Assembly: GCF_006716745.1 (NCBI RefSeq)
Contig: NZ_VFPP01000001.1
Location: 2,356,001 to 2,420,000, forward strand
Length of the DNA: 64,000 nt
DNA from: Saccharothrix saharensis
Lineage (GTDB): Bacteria > Actinomycetota > Actinomycetes > Mycobacteriales > Pseudonocardiaceae
Direction of reading: 5' to 3'
The position numbers were made by a program, and so were the translations under genes. Within the stretch, counting starts at the first letter, position 1. Every line of letters begins with the position of its first letter. Positions 51,423 through 59,417 of the stretch are shown here, one piece after another. The notes below the pieces were generated by a model that saw only the letters and a program-made list of their open reading frames with translations, made no database searches and was not told the origin of the DNA.

Positions 51423-52573
51423 GCCGTGTACCCCAATCGCCGTGCCGCCAGCTCCGTCATCACCTCGGTCGCGCCGCCACCGATGCCGAGGATGCGCGCG
51501 TCCCGGTAGTGCCGCTCGACCTCGGTGTCGCGCAGGTAGCCGGCGCCGCCGTGCAGTTGGACCGCCGCGTCCACGACGAACGAGCACGCCTCCACGGCCG
51601 CGTTCTTCGCGAAGCACACCTGCGCCACCACCTCCTCGCCGGCCGCCACCCGCACCGCCACCTCGCGGGTGTAGGTGCGGGCGAGGTCGATGCGCTGCGC
51701 CATGTCCACCAGCCGGTGGCGGACCACCTGGCGCGCGATGAGCGGCTTGCCGAACGTCTCGCGCTGCCGCACGTGGGACAGCGCCAGGTCGAGGCACCGT
51801 TGCGCGGTCGCGTAGGCCTGCACGGCCAGCGAGATCCGCTCCACCTGGAACTGGCGCATGATCAGCGCGAACCCGCCGTTCTCCGGCCCGACGAGGTTCG
51901 CCGCGGGCACGCGGGCGTCCACGAAGGACAGCTCGGCGGTGTCGGAGCAGTGCCAGCCCATCTTCTCCAACCTGCGGTCCACCGCGAACCCGGGCGTGCC
52001 CTTCTCGACCACCAGCAGGCTGATGCCCTGGTAGCCCGGGCCGCCGGTGCGCACGGCCGTGGTCACGAAGTCCGCCCGGGCACCCGAGGTGATGAACGTC
52101 TTCGTCCCGTTCACCACGTAGGTGTCACCGTCGCGACGGGCCGTGGTGCGCAGGGCCGCCACGTCCGAACCGCCACCCGGTTCGGTGATCGCGAGCGCCC
52201 CGATCAGCTCACCGGCCACCGTCGGCCGCACGAACCGGTCGATCAGGTCGGGGTCACCGGCGTCCACGATGTGCGGCAGCGCGATGCCGTGCGTGAGCAG
52301 CCCGGCGACCAGCCCGGACGACCCGCCGGCCCCGATCAGCTCCTCGGTGGCCACCACGGTGTCGAGCAGGTCGCCCGCGCCGCCGACGGGCTCGGGGAAC
52401 CCGAGGCCCAGCAACCCGATGTCGGCCGCGGTGCGGTGCAGCGAGCGGGGCAGCTCGCCCGCGCGCTCCCAGTCCGCCAGGTGCGGCACGACCTCCTGCT
52501 CGGTGAACCTGCGCACGACCGCCCGCAGGTCGCGGCGCTCCGGCGTCTCGAACAACTCCGACGTGGCGGTCAC
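51419..52573 (-). CDS. Acyl-CoA dehydrogenase (second in the operon)
   Basis: 384 residues. LAITEPGGGSDVAALRTTARR and TYVVNGTKTFITSGARADF are the conserved ACAD signature, FVDARVPAANLVGPENGGF leads into the helical C-terminal domain, and YGGAG-like QLHGGAGYLRDTEVERHYRDA ends it. The Glu of the EVERHYRDAR helix is the candidate catalytic base. Both ACADs in the operon could act at different steps or on different chain lengths. GTG 52571-52573 overlaps the stop of the AtuA C-domain gene (GTGA). Confidence 0.88.
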   Translation of the reverse strand: MTATSELFETPERRDLRAVVRRFTEQEVVPHLADWERAGELPRSLHRTAADIGLLGLGFPEPVGGAGDLLDTVVATEELIGAGGSSGLVAGLLTHGIALPHIVDAGDPDLIDRFVRPTVAGELIGALAITEPGGGSDVAALRTTARRDGDTYVVNGTKTFITSGARADFVTTAVRTGGPGYQGISLLVVEKGTPGFAVDRRLEKMGWHCSDTAELSFVDARVPAANLVGPENGGFALIMRQFQVERISLAVQAYATAQRCLDLALSHVRQRETFGKPLIARQVVRHRLVDMAQRIDLARTYTREVAVRVAAGEEVVAQVCFAKNAAVEACSFVVDAAVQLHGGAGYLRDTEVERHYRDARILGIGGGATEVMTELAARRLGYTA

Positions 52574-52905
52574 AGCAGCGCCTCCGGGATCTCCACGTGC
52601 CGGGAGCGCAACCACTCGCCCAGCGCCTTGGCCTGCGGGTCGAACCGGGTGGACGAGGCGACGCCGTCGCCGAGCAGCCCGTGCAGCACGAAGTTCAACG
52701 CCCGCAGGTTCGGCAGCTCGTACCGGTCGACCTCGCCCGCCTCGGGCAGCAGCTCCTTCAGCCGTGCCACGGTCAGCTCGGCGCGCAGCCACTCGTACTG
52801 CGCGTCCGTGCGCACCCACACGCCGAGGTTGGCGTCACCGCCCTTGTCGCCGGAGCGCGCTCCGGCGATGGTTCCCAACGGGATTCGACGCAACGGGGCG
52901 CTCAT
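52570..52905 (-). CDS. AtuA C-terminal-domain-like protein
   Basis: 111 residues: GTIAGARSGDKGGDANLGVWVRT is the Gly/Asp-rich phosphate- or CoA-binding segment found at the end of long AtuA proteins, and LPNLRALNFVLHGLLGDGVASS follows. In this operon it is a separate gene, whose ATG overlaps the stop of the larger AtuA gene (ATGA). They probably form a two-subunit version of AtuA, as in many actinobacteria. Its enzymatic role is unproven. Confidence 0.82.
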   Translation of the reverse strand: MSAPLRRIPLGTIAGARSGDKGGDANLGVWVRTDAQYEWLRAELTVARLKELLPEAGEVDRYELPNLRALNFVLHGLLGDGVASSTRFDPQAKALGEWLRSRHVEIPEALL

Positions 52906-54143
52906 ACCTCGACCACCTTCCCGTCGGGCAGCACGGCCCGGTGCGGCACCGACGACCTCGGCACGTGCGCGGCCCGGTAGACGCCGAACGGCGTGCCGTC
53001 GCCGGGCGGCGCGGTGACGTGGAACCCCGGGTAGGAAGCCAGCGCCAGCTCGATGCCCGCCCGCGAGAACGCCTTGGCCCGCTCGGGGTCGGTCGTCTTG
53101 ACCGTGACGTGCAGCAGCGCGCTCGCCGTTTCCTCGGTGTCCGCGTCGGGGTGGTCGGTCCGGGCCACCGTCCAGGTCAGGTCTTCGGCGCCGATCGCGG
53201 TCTCCAGTTGGTGCCGGACCAGGTCCGCCTTGGCCTCGACGTCCAGGCCGGTCAGCACGAACGTGGTGGAGTTGCGGAAGCCGCCCAGCGCGTTCAGGCA
53301 CACCTTGAGCGTGTCGGGCGGCGGGGAGCCCTTCGTGCCCGAGATCCGCACGCCCCGTTCGTGCGGGTCGAGGCGGATCGTGTCGAAGTGGCTCACCACG
53401 TCGGGGCCGGGGTAGGCGGGCGCGCCGATCTCGTAGAGCAGTTGCGCGGTGACGGTGTCGACGGTGACCGCGCCGCCGGTGCCGTCGTGCTTGGTGATCA
53501 CCGCCGAGCCGTCCGCCTCGACCTCCGCGATCGGGAAGCCCGGCCTGGCCGCGTCGATCTCGGTGAAGAACGAGTAGTTGCCGCCGGTGGCCTGCGCGCC
53601 GCACTCCAGCACGTGGCCCGCGACCGTGGCGCCGGCCAGCGCGTCGAAGTCGTCCCGGCCCCAGCCGTAGTGCGCCGCGGCCGGCCCGACGACGAGCGAC
53701 GCGTCGGTGACCCGCCCGGTGACCACGACGTCCGCACCCGCGTCCAGGCACTCGGCGATGCCCCACGCGCCCAGGTAGGCGTTGGCGGTGAGGGCGTCGG
53801 GGAACCGGTCGCGCACGTCGTCGCCGGTCACGTAAGCGACCTTCGCACCGAGCCCCAGCCGGTCGATCGCCTCCGCCAACCCCTCCGGGTTCAGCCCGCC
53901 CGCGTTGGAGACGATCTTCACGCCCCGGGCCAGGGCGTCGGCCAGGTTCTCCTCGAGCTGGCGCAGGAACGTGCGGGCGTAGCCGAGGGAGGCGTCCTTC
54001 GCCCGGTCGCGGCCGAGGATGAGCATGGTCAGCTCGGCCAGGTAGTCGCCGGTGAGCACGTCGAGCTCGCCGCCGGTCAGCATCTCGCGGACGGCGGAGA
54101 ACCGGTCGCCGTAGAAGCCGGACGCGTTGCCGATCCGGATCAC
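52902..54143 (-). CDS. atuA: AtuA-family protein (acyclic terpene utilisation)
   Basis: 413 residues. VIRIGNASGFYGDRFSAVREM opens the domain, then NAGGLNPEGLAEAIDRLGL, ADVVVTGRVTDASLVVGPA, and HVLECGAQATGGNYSFF, typical of AtuA. Pseudomonas AtuA is needed for growth on citronellol and geraniol, but its reaction is not known. GTG 54141-54143 overlaps the stop of the TIGR03084 gene (GTGA), and the C-terminal gene overlaps its stop. Part of the TetR-controlled operon. Confidence 0.9.
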   Translation of the reverse strand: MIRIGNASGFYGDRFSAVREMLTGGELDVLTGDYLAELTMLILGRDRAKDASLGYARTFLRQLEENLADALARGVKIVSNAGGLNPEGLAEAIDRLGLGAKVAYVTGDDVRDRFPDALTANAYLGAWGIAECLDAGADVVVTGRVTDASLVVGPAAAHYGWGRDDFDALAGATVAGHVLECGAQATGGNYSFFTEIDAARPGFPIAEVEADGSAVITKHDGTGGAVTVDTVTAQLLYEIGAPAYPGPDVVSHFDTIRLDPHERGVRISGTKGSPPPDTLKVCLNALGGFRNSTTFVLTGLDVEAKADLVRHQLETAIGAEDLTWTVARTDHPDADTEETASALLHVTVKTTDPERAKAFSRAGIELALASYPGFHVTAPPGDGTPFGVYRAAHVPRSSVPHRAVLPDGKVVEV

Positions 54144-54889
54144 GACCGCTCCTTCTCCCGACCGGGGCCGGGCGGCCCGGCGAACGCCTGCGCGATCGGC
54201 AGCCACGCCCGCGCGTGGTCGCCGACGGCCGTGACGGCGAGGTCGTCGCGGTGCCGCCGCTGGGTGGCCAGCAGGCAGAAGTCGAGGGCCGGACCGGTGA
54301 TCCGGTCCTCGGCGTCCGCCGGGCCCCACGTCCACAGGTCGCCCTCCGGACCGAGCAGCTCCACCCGGAGCGGGACCTGCGGCGCCGGCCGGCCGTTGAC
54401 CAGGAACGACCAGCCGAACGCGCGGACCGCGATGTGCGCGACGTGCTTGAGCCGGTTGGTCGGCTCACGGGTGGTGCCGAGCGCGTCGGCCACGTCCTGG
54501 CCGTGCGCCCAGGTCTCCATCAGGCGGGCGGTGGCCATCGACACGGGGCTCATCGGTGGGCCGAACCACGGCACCTTCACCCCCGGCGGCACGGCGCGCA
54601 GCGCCTCGGCCAGCTCGTCGCGGCCCTCCCGCCACTGCTCCAGGGTGACGGGCTCGCGCGCGCCCTCGTCCACCATGTCCGGCGTGGCGCGCTTCAGCGC
54701 TTCGGCGAACGCGCCCGGGTCGCGCGCGGCGAGCGCGGAGATGCGGTCGGTCCAGGTCAGGTGGCTGATCTGGTTGGCGATCGTCCAGCCCGGTGCGGGC
54801 GTCGGGACGGACCAGTCGTCCAGCGGGGCGACGAGGGCGTCCAGCACGTCGCTCTCCATGTGCAGGTCGATCAGGATGTCGTCGATCAC
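54140..54889 (-). CDS. TIGR03084-type metal-binding protein (DinB/maleylpyruvate isomerase fold)
   Basis: 249 residues: the early part WTIANQISHLTWTDRISAL has a His expected to bind a divalent metal in the DinB-like bundle, with further His in MATARLMETWAHGQDVADAL and RLKHVAHIAVRAFGWSF. It is found next to AtuA and acyl-CoA carboxylase genes in actinobacteria. Possible role: thiol-dependent isomerase or hydrolase. GTG 54887-54889 overlaps the TetR stop (GTGA). Reaction unknown. Confidence 0.82.
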   Translation of the reverse strand: MIDDILIDLHMESDVLDALVAPLDDWSVPTPAPGWTIANQISHLTWTDRISALAARDPGAFAEALKRATPDMVDEGAREPVTLEQWREGRDELAEALRAVPPGVKVPWFGPPMSPVSMATARLMETWAHGQDVADALGTTREPTNRLKHVAHIAVRAFGWSFLVNGRPAPQVPLRVELLGPEGDLWTWGPADAEDRITGPALDFCLLATQRRHRDDLAVTAVGDHARAWLPIAQAFAGPPGPGREKERS

Positions 54890-55485
54890 AGCGAGTCCTC
54901 CAGCATCCGCGCCCAGTGCCGGATGATCCGACTCCGCCGCTTGCCGTCGTCGGTGAGCTGGTTGGCCAGCGCGAGGCCGCGCACCAGGTCCAGGGTGAGC
55001 TGCACGGTCTCGCGGACGCCCGGCTTGGCCTCGTCGGCGTTGAGCAGCTCGACGGCCAGCCGGTGGGTCTCTCGGCCGAGGCGGACCTCCAGGGGCACCA
55101 CCACGGTCTTCAGCTCGGGGTCGGTGCGCGCGGCGACCCACAGTTCGAGCGCGGCGGTGAACAGGTCGCTGGCGTAGAAGTCGGCGATCAGCTCGACCAC
55201 CGCGAGGGTGCTGCCGTTGACCTGGCGCGCGCGTTCCTTGAGGTCGAGCACGCTCTCCGCGCCCAGGTGCTCGACGGCGGCGGCGACGAGCTCGCCGCGG
55301 GTGCGGAAGTGGTGCAGTTGAGCGCCGCGCGACACGCCGGCGCGCTCGGCCACCACGGTCGTCGTCGTGCCCGCCCAGCCCCGCTCGACCAGGCACTCGA
55401 CGGTGGCCTGCATGAGCTTGCGCCGGGTCTCGCGGCTGCGATCGGCCTGGCTGCGGCCCTCGCGCTGCCCGGTTGACGTGGACAT
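54886..55485 (-). CDS. TetR-family repressor of the AtuA/carboxylase operon
   Basis: 199 residues: the N-terminal HTH is seen in ETRRKLMQATVECLVERGWAG, TTTTVVAERAGVSRGAQLHHF, then the ligand-binding helical domain. It is the first gene of the minus-strand operon and is directly followed, by GTGA overlap, by the TIGR03084 gene. A 46-bp perfect palindrome lies 13-58 bp upstream of the chosen ATG (55483-55485) and should be its operator. An earlier ATG at 55504-55506 would put the start inside that palindrome, so it is less likely. The ligand is probably an acyl-CoA of the pathway. Confidence 0.9.
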   Translation of the reverse strand: MSTSTGQREGRSQADRSRETRRKLMQATVECLVERGWAGTTTTVVAERAGVSRGAQLHHFRTRGELVAAAVEHLGAESVLDLKERARQVNGSTLAVVELIADFYASDLFTAALELWVAARTDPELKTVVVPLEVRLGRETHRLAVELLNADEAKPGVRETVQLTLDLVRGLALANQLTDDGKRRSRIIRHWARMLEDSL

Positions 55486-55497
55486 GCGGCCGAGTGT

Positions 55498-55543
55498 CCG
55501 CGCCAACTAACAAACAGTCAAGACTGTTTGTTAGTTGGCGCGG
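55498..55543. promoter_or_regulatory. 46-bp perfect palindrome, likely TetR operator
   Basis: Two 22-bp arms, perfect reverse complements, around a central AA. The core of the left arm is ACTAACAAACAGTC. It lies between the stop of the SnoaL-like gene and the TetR start; the AT-rich core contrasts with the GC-rich surroundings. TetR-family operators usually span 15-30 bp, so it could hold two overlapping dimer sites. It may also form a hairpin in RNA. Confidence 0.78.
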
Positions 55544-55556
55544 CCGGCACGGCGGG

Positions 55557-55967
55557 TTACCAGCCGCCCTGGACCATCGTCTGGAACAGCCACTTCCCGT
55601 CGACCTTGACCAGCAGGTCGCCGTACCGCACGACCTGCGAGAAATCCCCGGCGGTGATGGTCGCGTCGGTGATCACGAACACCAGGTCCGCGTTGACGAA
55701 CACCGGCGTGCGGACGGACTCCATCCGCACGTCACCGTCGCCCAACGTCGCCTTCATGTCGCGCAGGAACCGCGCCCGGTCCCACGACTGCGCCGACCCG
55801 TCGGTCACCGCGTTGACCGGGAACAACGCCATGTCCGCCATCGCCTCGACGTCCTTGGCCACGGCCAAGGCGTCCCACTGCTCGAACCACGCGAGCACGC
55901 CCGCCACGTCGTCGTCGGTCGGCACGAACCCCGCTCCACTACTCGGTGCAGCCTGCATGCCGTACAT
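55557..55967 (-). CDS. SnoaL/NTF2-like small protein
   Basis: 136 residues of the NTF2 cone fold: VLAWFEQWDALAVAKDVEAMAD forms the helices, then beta strands MESVRTPVFVNADLVFVITDA and the C-terminal VRYGDLLVKVDGKWLFQTMVQGG. Members include SnoaL-like cyclases and steroid isomerases, but many are binding proteins. No catalytic residues stand out. Start: ATG 55965-55967; a second in-frame ATG is three codons on. It is upstream of and on the same strand as the TetR gene, and its promoter region overlaps the CCGTAC repeats. Confidence 0.72.
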   Translation of the reverse strand: MYGMQAAPSSGAGFVPTDDDVAGVLAWFEQWDALAVAKDVEAMADMALFPVNAVTDGSAQSWDRARFLRDMKATLGDGDVRMESVRTPVFVNADLVFVITDATITAGDFSQVVRYGDLLVKVDGKWLFQTMVQGGW

Positions 55968-55988
55968 CGTACCGTACGCCGTACGGCA
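55958..55988. promoter_or_regulatory. CCGTAC inverted repeats upstream of the SnoaL-like gene
   Basis: Contains TGCCGTAC at 55958-55965 paired with GTACGGCA at 55981-55988, and inside it CCGTAC-GCC-GTACGG at 55972-55986. This is the usual form of TetR or MarR operators. It lies at the start of the SnoaL-like gene and about 80 bp before the divergent oxidase. The regulator is unknown. Confidence 0.55.
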
Positions 55989-56067
55989 GGGCGGGCGAGC
56001 GCGTCCGAACAGCGGTTCTGTTCCGATTCAGCGCCTTGTTGGATGGAGGGCTGACGAGGAGGTCGGT

Positions 56068-57444
56068 GTGGCGGTTTCGCGGCGGACGGCGTTGCTGGCG
56101 GCGGGTGCGGCGGTGGTCGCGGGCACGGGGGCGCGGCCGGCGAGGTGGGGGCGGTTGCGGGCGCAGCTGGCCGGTGAGCTGCTGCTACCCGGTGAGGTCG
56201 GCTACGACGCCGCCAGGCTGCCGTTCAACTCGCTGTTCGACCACCACCGACCGGCGGCCATCGCCCGGTGCGTGCGGCCGGAGGACGTGCAGCGGTGCCT
56301 GGAGGAGGCGCGGCGCAGCGGGATCCGGGTCGCCGCACGCGGCGGTGGGCACAGCTACGCCGCGTACTCCACCCCGCACCAGGGGCTGGTGGTGGACCTC
56401 GCGCCCATGTCGGGGGTGGAGGTCAGGCCCGACGGCACGGCGGTCGTCGGCGCGGGCGCACGGCTCGGTGACGTGTACGCGGCGTTGGCGGCGGCGGGCC
56501 GGTGCCTGCCGCTGGGCAACTGCCCGTCGGTCGGGATCGCGGGGCTCACCCTGGGCGGCGGTCTCGGGTGGGTGGACCGCGCGTTCGGGCTCACGTGCGA
56601 CTGGTTGCGGGCGGCGCGGGTGGTCACGGTGGACAGCCGGGTGATCACGGCGGCGGAGGACCGCGAGGCGGAGCTGTTCTGGGCGTTGCGCGGCGGCGGT
56701 GGCGGGAACTTCGGGGTGGTCACGTCGTTCGAGTTCGCCACCGCGCCGGTGCCGGAGGTGTTCACCGTGTTCCGGGTGCGGTTCCCGGCCGGGTCGGCGG
56801 CGGACGTGCTCGGTGCGTGGCAGCCGTGGAGCGCGGCGGCGCCCGAGCACCTGTCCAGCACGTGCGTGGTGCTGCCGGACGGCTCGGTGGACCTCACCGG
56901 TTGCTCGATCGGGCCGGCGGCCCTGCTGCGCGCCGAGCTGGCCCGGCTGGACGTCGACGGGCCGCTCGAGCACGCCGAGGTCGACTACCCGACCGCGATC
57001 TCGATCATGACCCAGGGCCACCCGCCGCGCAACGCGTTCCGGGCGTCCTCGCGCATCGCCGACGGCCTGTGGGACGACCCGGCGGCGGTGGCGGGCACGG
57101 TGCGGGGCGCGGCCGGGGCGCTGCTCATCGTGGGCGCGCTCGGTGGCGCGATCGACCGGGTGGGGCCGGCGGACACGGCCTACCCCCACCGCGGCGCGCC
57201 GACCTCCGTCGAGGTGTTCGGCACCGTCGGCGACCTGCCGGTCGAGCAGGTCACGCGCGAGGTGGACGACGCGCAGGCGGCGTTGGCGGGTTTGATCGGC
57301 ACCGGCACCTACATCAACTACCTGGACCCGGAGCAGGAGGACTGGGCGTGGACGGCGTACCGGCACAACCTGCCCCGGCTGCGTGCCGCGGCACGGCGGT
57401 ACGACCCGGATCGCGTGCTGCGGTTCCCGCGGTCGGTGCGCTGA
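56068..57444 (+). CDS. Tat-exported FAD-linked oxidase (berberine-bridge type)
   Basis: 458 residues. The N-terminus SRRTALLAAGAAVVAGTGA looks like a Tat signal. The VAO-type FAD domain has ARGGGHSYAAYSTPHQGLVVDL with the His (GGHS) and LGNCPSVGIAGLTLGGGLGW with the Cys that together give bicovalent FAD in berberine-bridge enzymes. The C-terminus YINYLDPEQEDWAWTAYRHN matches the BBE domain. It would oxidise an exported sugar or secondary metabolite with O2. Start: GTG 56068 with GAGGAGG at 5-6 nt. It converges with the radical SAM gene; the second 22-bp repeat array fills the gap. Confidence 0.85.
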   Translation: MAVSRRTALLAAGAAVVAGTGARPARWGRLRAQLAGELLLPGEVGYDAARLPFNSLFDHHRPAAIARCVRPEDVQRCLEEARRSGIRVAARGGGHSYAAYSTPHQGLVVDLAPMSGVEVRPDGTAVVGAGARLGDVYAALAAAGRCLPLGNCPSVGIAGLTLGGGLGWVDRAFGLTCDWLRAARVVTVDSRVITAAEDREAELFWALRGGGGGNFGVVTSFEFATAPVPEVFTVFRVRFPAGSAADVLGAWQPWSAAAPEHLSSTCVVLPDGSVDLTGCSIGPAALLRAELARLDVDGPLEHAEVDYPTAISIMTQGHPPRNAFRASSRIADGLWDDPAAVAGTVRGAAGALLIVGALGGAIDRVGPADTAYPHRGAPTSVEVFGTVGDLPVEQVTREVDDAQAALAGLIGTGTYINYLDPEQEDWAWTAYRHNLPRLRAAARRYDPDRVLRFPRSVR

Positions 57445-57446
57445 GC

Positions 57447-57504
57447 GTTGAATTCAGGGGTCCTGAGCGTTCGACTCTCGGGACCTGGGCGTTCGACTCT
57501 CGGG
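57447..57504. repeat. 22-bp tandem repeat, 2.6 units (locus B)
   Basis: Units at 57447-57468 and 57469-57490, plus a partial one at 57491-57504, the same 22-bp period and consensus as at 5.05 kb. The stop codon of the oxidase (57442-57444) is part of the CTGAGCGTTGAA head that is also found just before the first unit of locus A. It fills the whole gap between two convergent genes and touches the stop of the radical SAM gene. Confidence 0.85.
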
Positions 57505-59409
57505 TCAGAGGAGGGTGAGCTGGTCCTGGACGACGGGAGCGGGCGGGGTCGAGGACGGCAGGCTGCCTTCCGGCCACACGCCCTCGTCGTCGCCGGGCAC
57601 GCCGACCGCGTCCCGCTTGCCGCGCGCGTCCAGGCCGTGCCGCTCCAGCAGCGGCCGGAGGCGCGCGGTCAGCCAACGCCGGTAGCGGGCATCCACATAG
57701 GACCCTCGGGAGTACAGCGCGCGGTAGTCGTCCACCAGGTCCGGGCGTTCGCGCACCAGCCACCGGGCGAACCACTCGCGCGCACCCGGCCGCAGGTGCA
57801 GCGGCAGCACGGTCACGCCGGTCGCGCCCGCCTCGGCGATCGAAGCCAGCAACGCGTCCAACCGCTCCTCGGAGTCGGTCAGCTTCGGCAGCACGGGCGC
57901 GACGAACACCCCGCACGGCAACCCCGCCGCACGCACCCGGCGCACCAGCTCCAGCCGCGCCTGCGGGCTCGGCGTGCCCGGTTCCAGGCCCGACTGGAGC
58001 TCGCGGTCCAGCAGCGCCAGCGACACGCCGATGCCCACCGGCACCGACGCCGCCGCCTCGGCCAGCAGCGGGACGTCCCGCGACAGCACGGTGCCCTTGG
58101 TGAGGATCGAGAACGGCGTGCCCGAGTCGGCCAGCGCCCGGATGATGCCCGGCATCAGCCGGTAGCGCCCCTCGGCCCGCTGGTACGGGTCGGTGTTCGT
58201 GCCCATGGCCACGTGCTCGCGCCGCCACCGCTTGGACCGCAGTTGCGCCCGCAGCACCTCGACGGCGTTGACCTTCACCACGACCTGGGTGTCGAAGTCG
58301 CGCCCCGCGTCCAGGTCGAGGTAGGTGTGCGTGTTGCGGGCGAAGCAGTTGTGGCTGACCAGGCCGTTGGCCACGAAGTCGCCGGTGCCGGTGGTGATGT
58401 CGTACAACGTCCGCGTCACGCCCAGCGATTCCACCGACACGACCGCGAGCCCCGGCGTCACCGGCACCGCCATGCCTTCGATCGCGGCGCCGCGCGGGAT
58501 CACCGGGCACACCAGGTGCAGGAACCGCAGCCGCTCGGCCAGCCCGCCGACGATCCGCACCCCGCGCACCTCGACCACGTGGGACACCCCCAGCCGCGTC
58601 AACGCCAGCACCGCCGCGTCGAACACCGCGCTGTCCGAACTGGACAGCACCAGCTCACCGCCGGTAGCGCTGCCGCGCGCGTCGAACAGACCGGCCAGGA
58701 AGCCCTTCGACCACTCCTCCCCCGGCTCGGAGGGCCACCGCACCAGCTCGTTCTCGCGCGGGACCCGGCCGCCGGCGAACCCGCGCACGCGCGCCAGCAC
58801 GTCCGGGTGGCTGGGCAGCCCGCCGCGCACCGCGCCCCACAGGTAGCCCGAGCGGTACTCCTCGCCCTGCGCGGGCGGCGCGGCGAACCGGCCCGTCCCG
58901 ACCAACCGCGCGCCCTTGACCAGGTGCGGGCGCTCCTCGAAGTCGTCGCACCGGCCGGGCGTCAGGTGCTGCCAGCCCTCGTCGGTGAGGAACCGGTGGT
59001 CGCCGCCCGCCACGACCTGCGTGCCGTCGCCCAACGTGAGCCGGTAGGCGGGCTTGGACGTCTTCCAGTGCGCCCGCACGCGGGTGACCACGAACCGGCC
59101 CTCGCGCGTGCCGAACACCTCCTCCCCCACGGCCAGGTCGGCGATGGGCTTGGTGCGGCCGTCGGCCAGCAGCACGGGCGTGTCACCGGTCAGGCAGTAC
59201 GTGCAGCCGTGCGTGCACCCGCGGTACGGGTTGACCGTCCAGCCGAACGGCAGGCCGCCGCCGGGAACCTTGTTGAGCACGGACTTGGCGTTCACCTCGT
59301 GGAACACGACGTCGGCGAAGTCCGGAGTTCGTACGCTGCGCACCAGCCCCGGCAAACCCGGCAGGGCCTGCTGCCGGTCCGCCCCGTCCTTCTGCCCGTC
59401 CCATCGCAT
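57505..59409 (-). CDS. Rv2578c-family radical SAM protein interrupted by an intein
   Basis: 634 residues before splicing, 351 after. The flanks NPYRGCTHGCTY (71) and CFARNTHTYLDLDAGRDFD (355 on) join to give Cys65-x3-Cys69-x2-Cys355, the radical SAM iron-sulfur motif, and the later MGTNTDPYQRAEGRYRLM and PFSILTKGT belong to the TIM barrel. The intein thus splits the [4Fe-4S] motif, and the enzyme can only be active after splicing. The family is named for M. tuberculosis Rv2578c; the reaction is not known to me. Start ATG 59407-59409, 10 bp from an SOS box. The C-terminus has a long Pro-rich tail (SLPSSTPPAPVV). Confidence 0.92.
   Translation of the reverse strand: MRWDGQKDGADRQQALPGLPGLVRSVRTPDFADVVFHEVNAKSVLNKVPGGGLPFGWTVNPYRGCTHGCTYCLTGDTPVLLADGRTKPIADLAVGEEVFGTREGRFVVTRVRAHWKTSKPAYRLTLGDGTQVVAGGDHRFLTDEGWQHLTPGRCDDFEERPHLVKGARLVGTGRFAAPPAQGEEYRSGYLWGAVRGGLPSHPDVLARVRGFAGGRVPRENELVRWPSEPGEEWSKGFLAGLFDARGSATGGELVLSSSDSAVFDAAVLALTRLGVSHVVEVRGVRIVGGLAERLRFLHLVCPVIPRGAAIEGMAVPVTPGLAVVSVESLGVTRTLYDITTGTGDFVANGLVSHNCFARNTHTYLDLDAGRDFDTQVVVKVNAVEVLRAQLRSKRWRREHVAMGTNTDPYQRAEGRYRLMPGIIRALADSGTPFSILTKGTVLSRDVPLLAEAAASVPVGIGVSLALLDRELQSGLEPGTPSPQARLELVRRVRAAGLPCGVFVAPVLPKLTDSEERLDALLASIAEAGATGVTVLPLHLRPGAREWFARWLVRERPDLVDDYRALYSRGSYVDARYRRWLTARLRPLLERHGLDARGKRDAVGVPGDDEGVWPEGSLPSSTPPAPVVQDQLTLL
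58348..59196 (-). mobile_element. Intein with degenerate LAGLIDADG region inside the radical SAM gene
   Basis: 283 residues, Cys72 to Asn354 of the precursor. N-terminal splice motif CLTGDTPVLLADGR (Cys1), block B-like GGDHRFLTDEGWQHL, and the C-terminal VANGLVSHN with the penultimate His and last Asn, then +1 Cys355: all residues for splicing are present. In the middle, SGYLWGAVRGGLPS lacks the acidic residue of a first LAGLIDADG motif, while GFLAGLFDARGS keeps an Asp in the second. Homing activity has therefore probably been lost, while splicing is still likely to work. Confidence 0.85.
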
Positions 59410-59417
59410 GTCCACAT

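Noticed and set aside
57447..57504. Rho-independent terminator with T-tract
   Set aside because: No T-tract and no long hairpin in locus B, so a simple terminator is not shown by sequence; I list it as a repeat.
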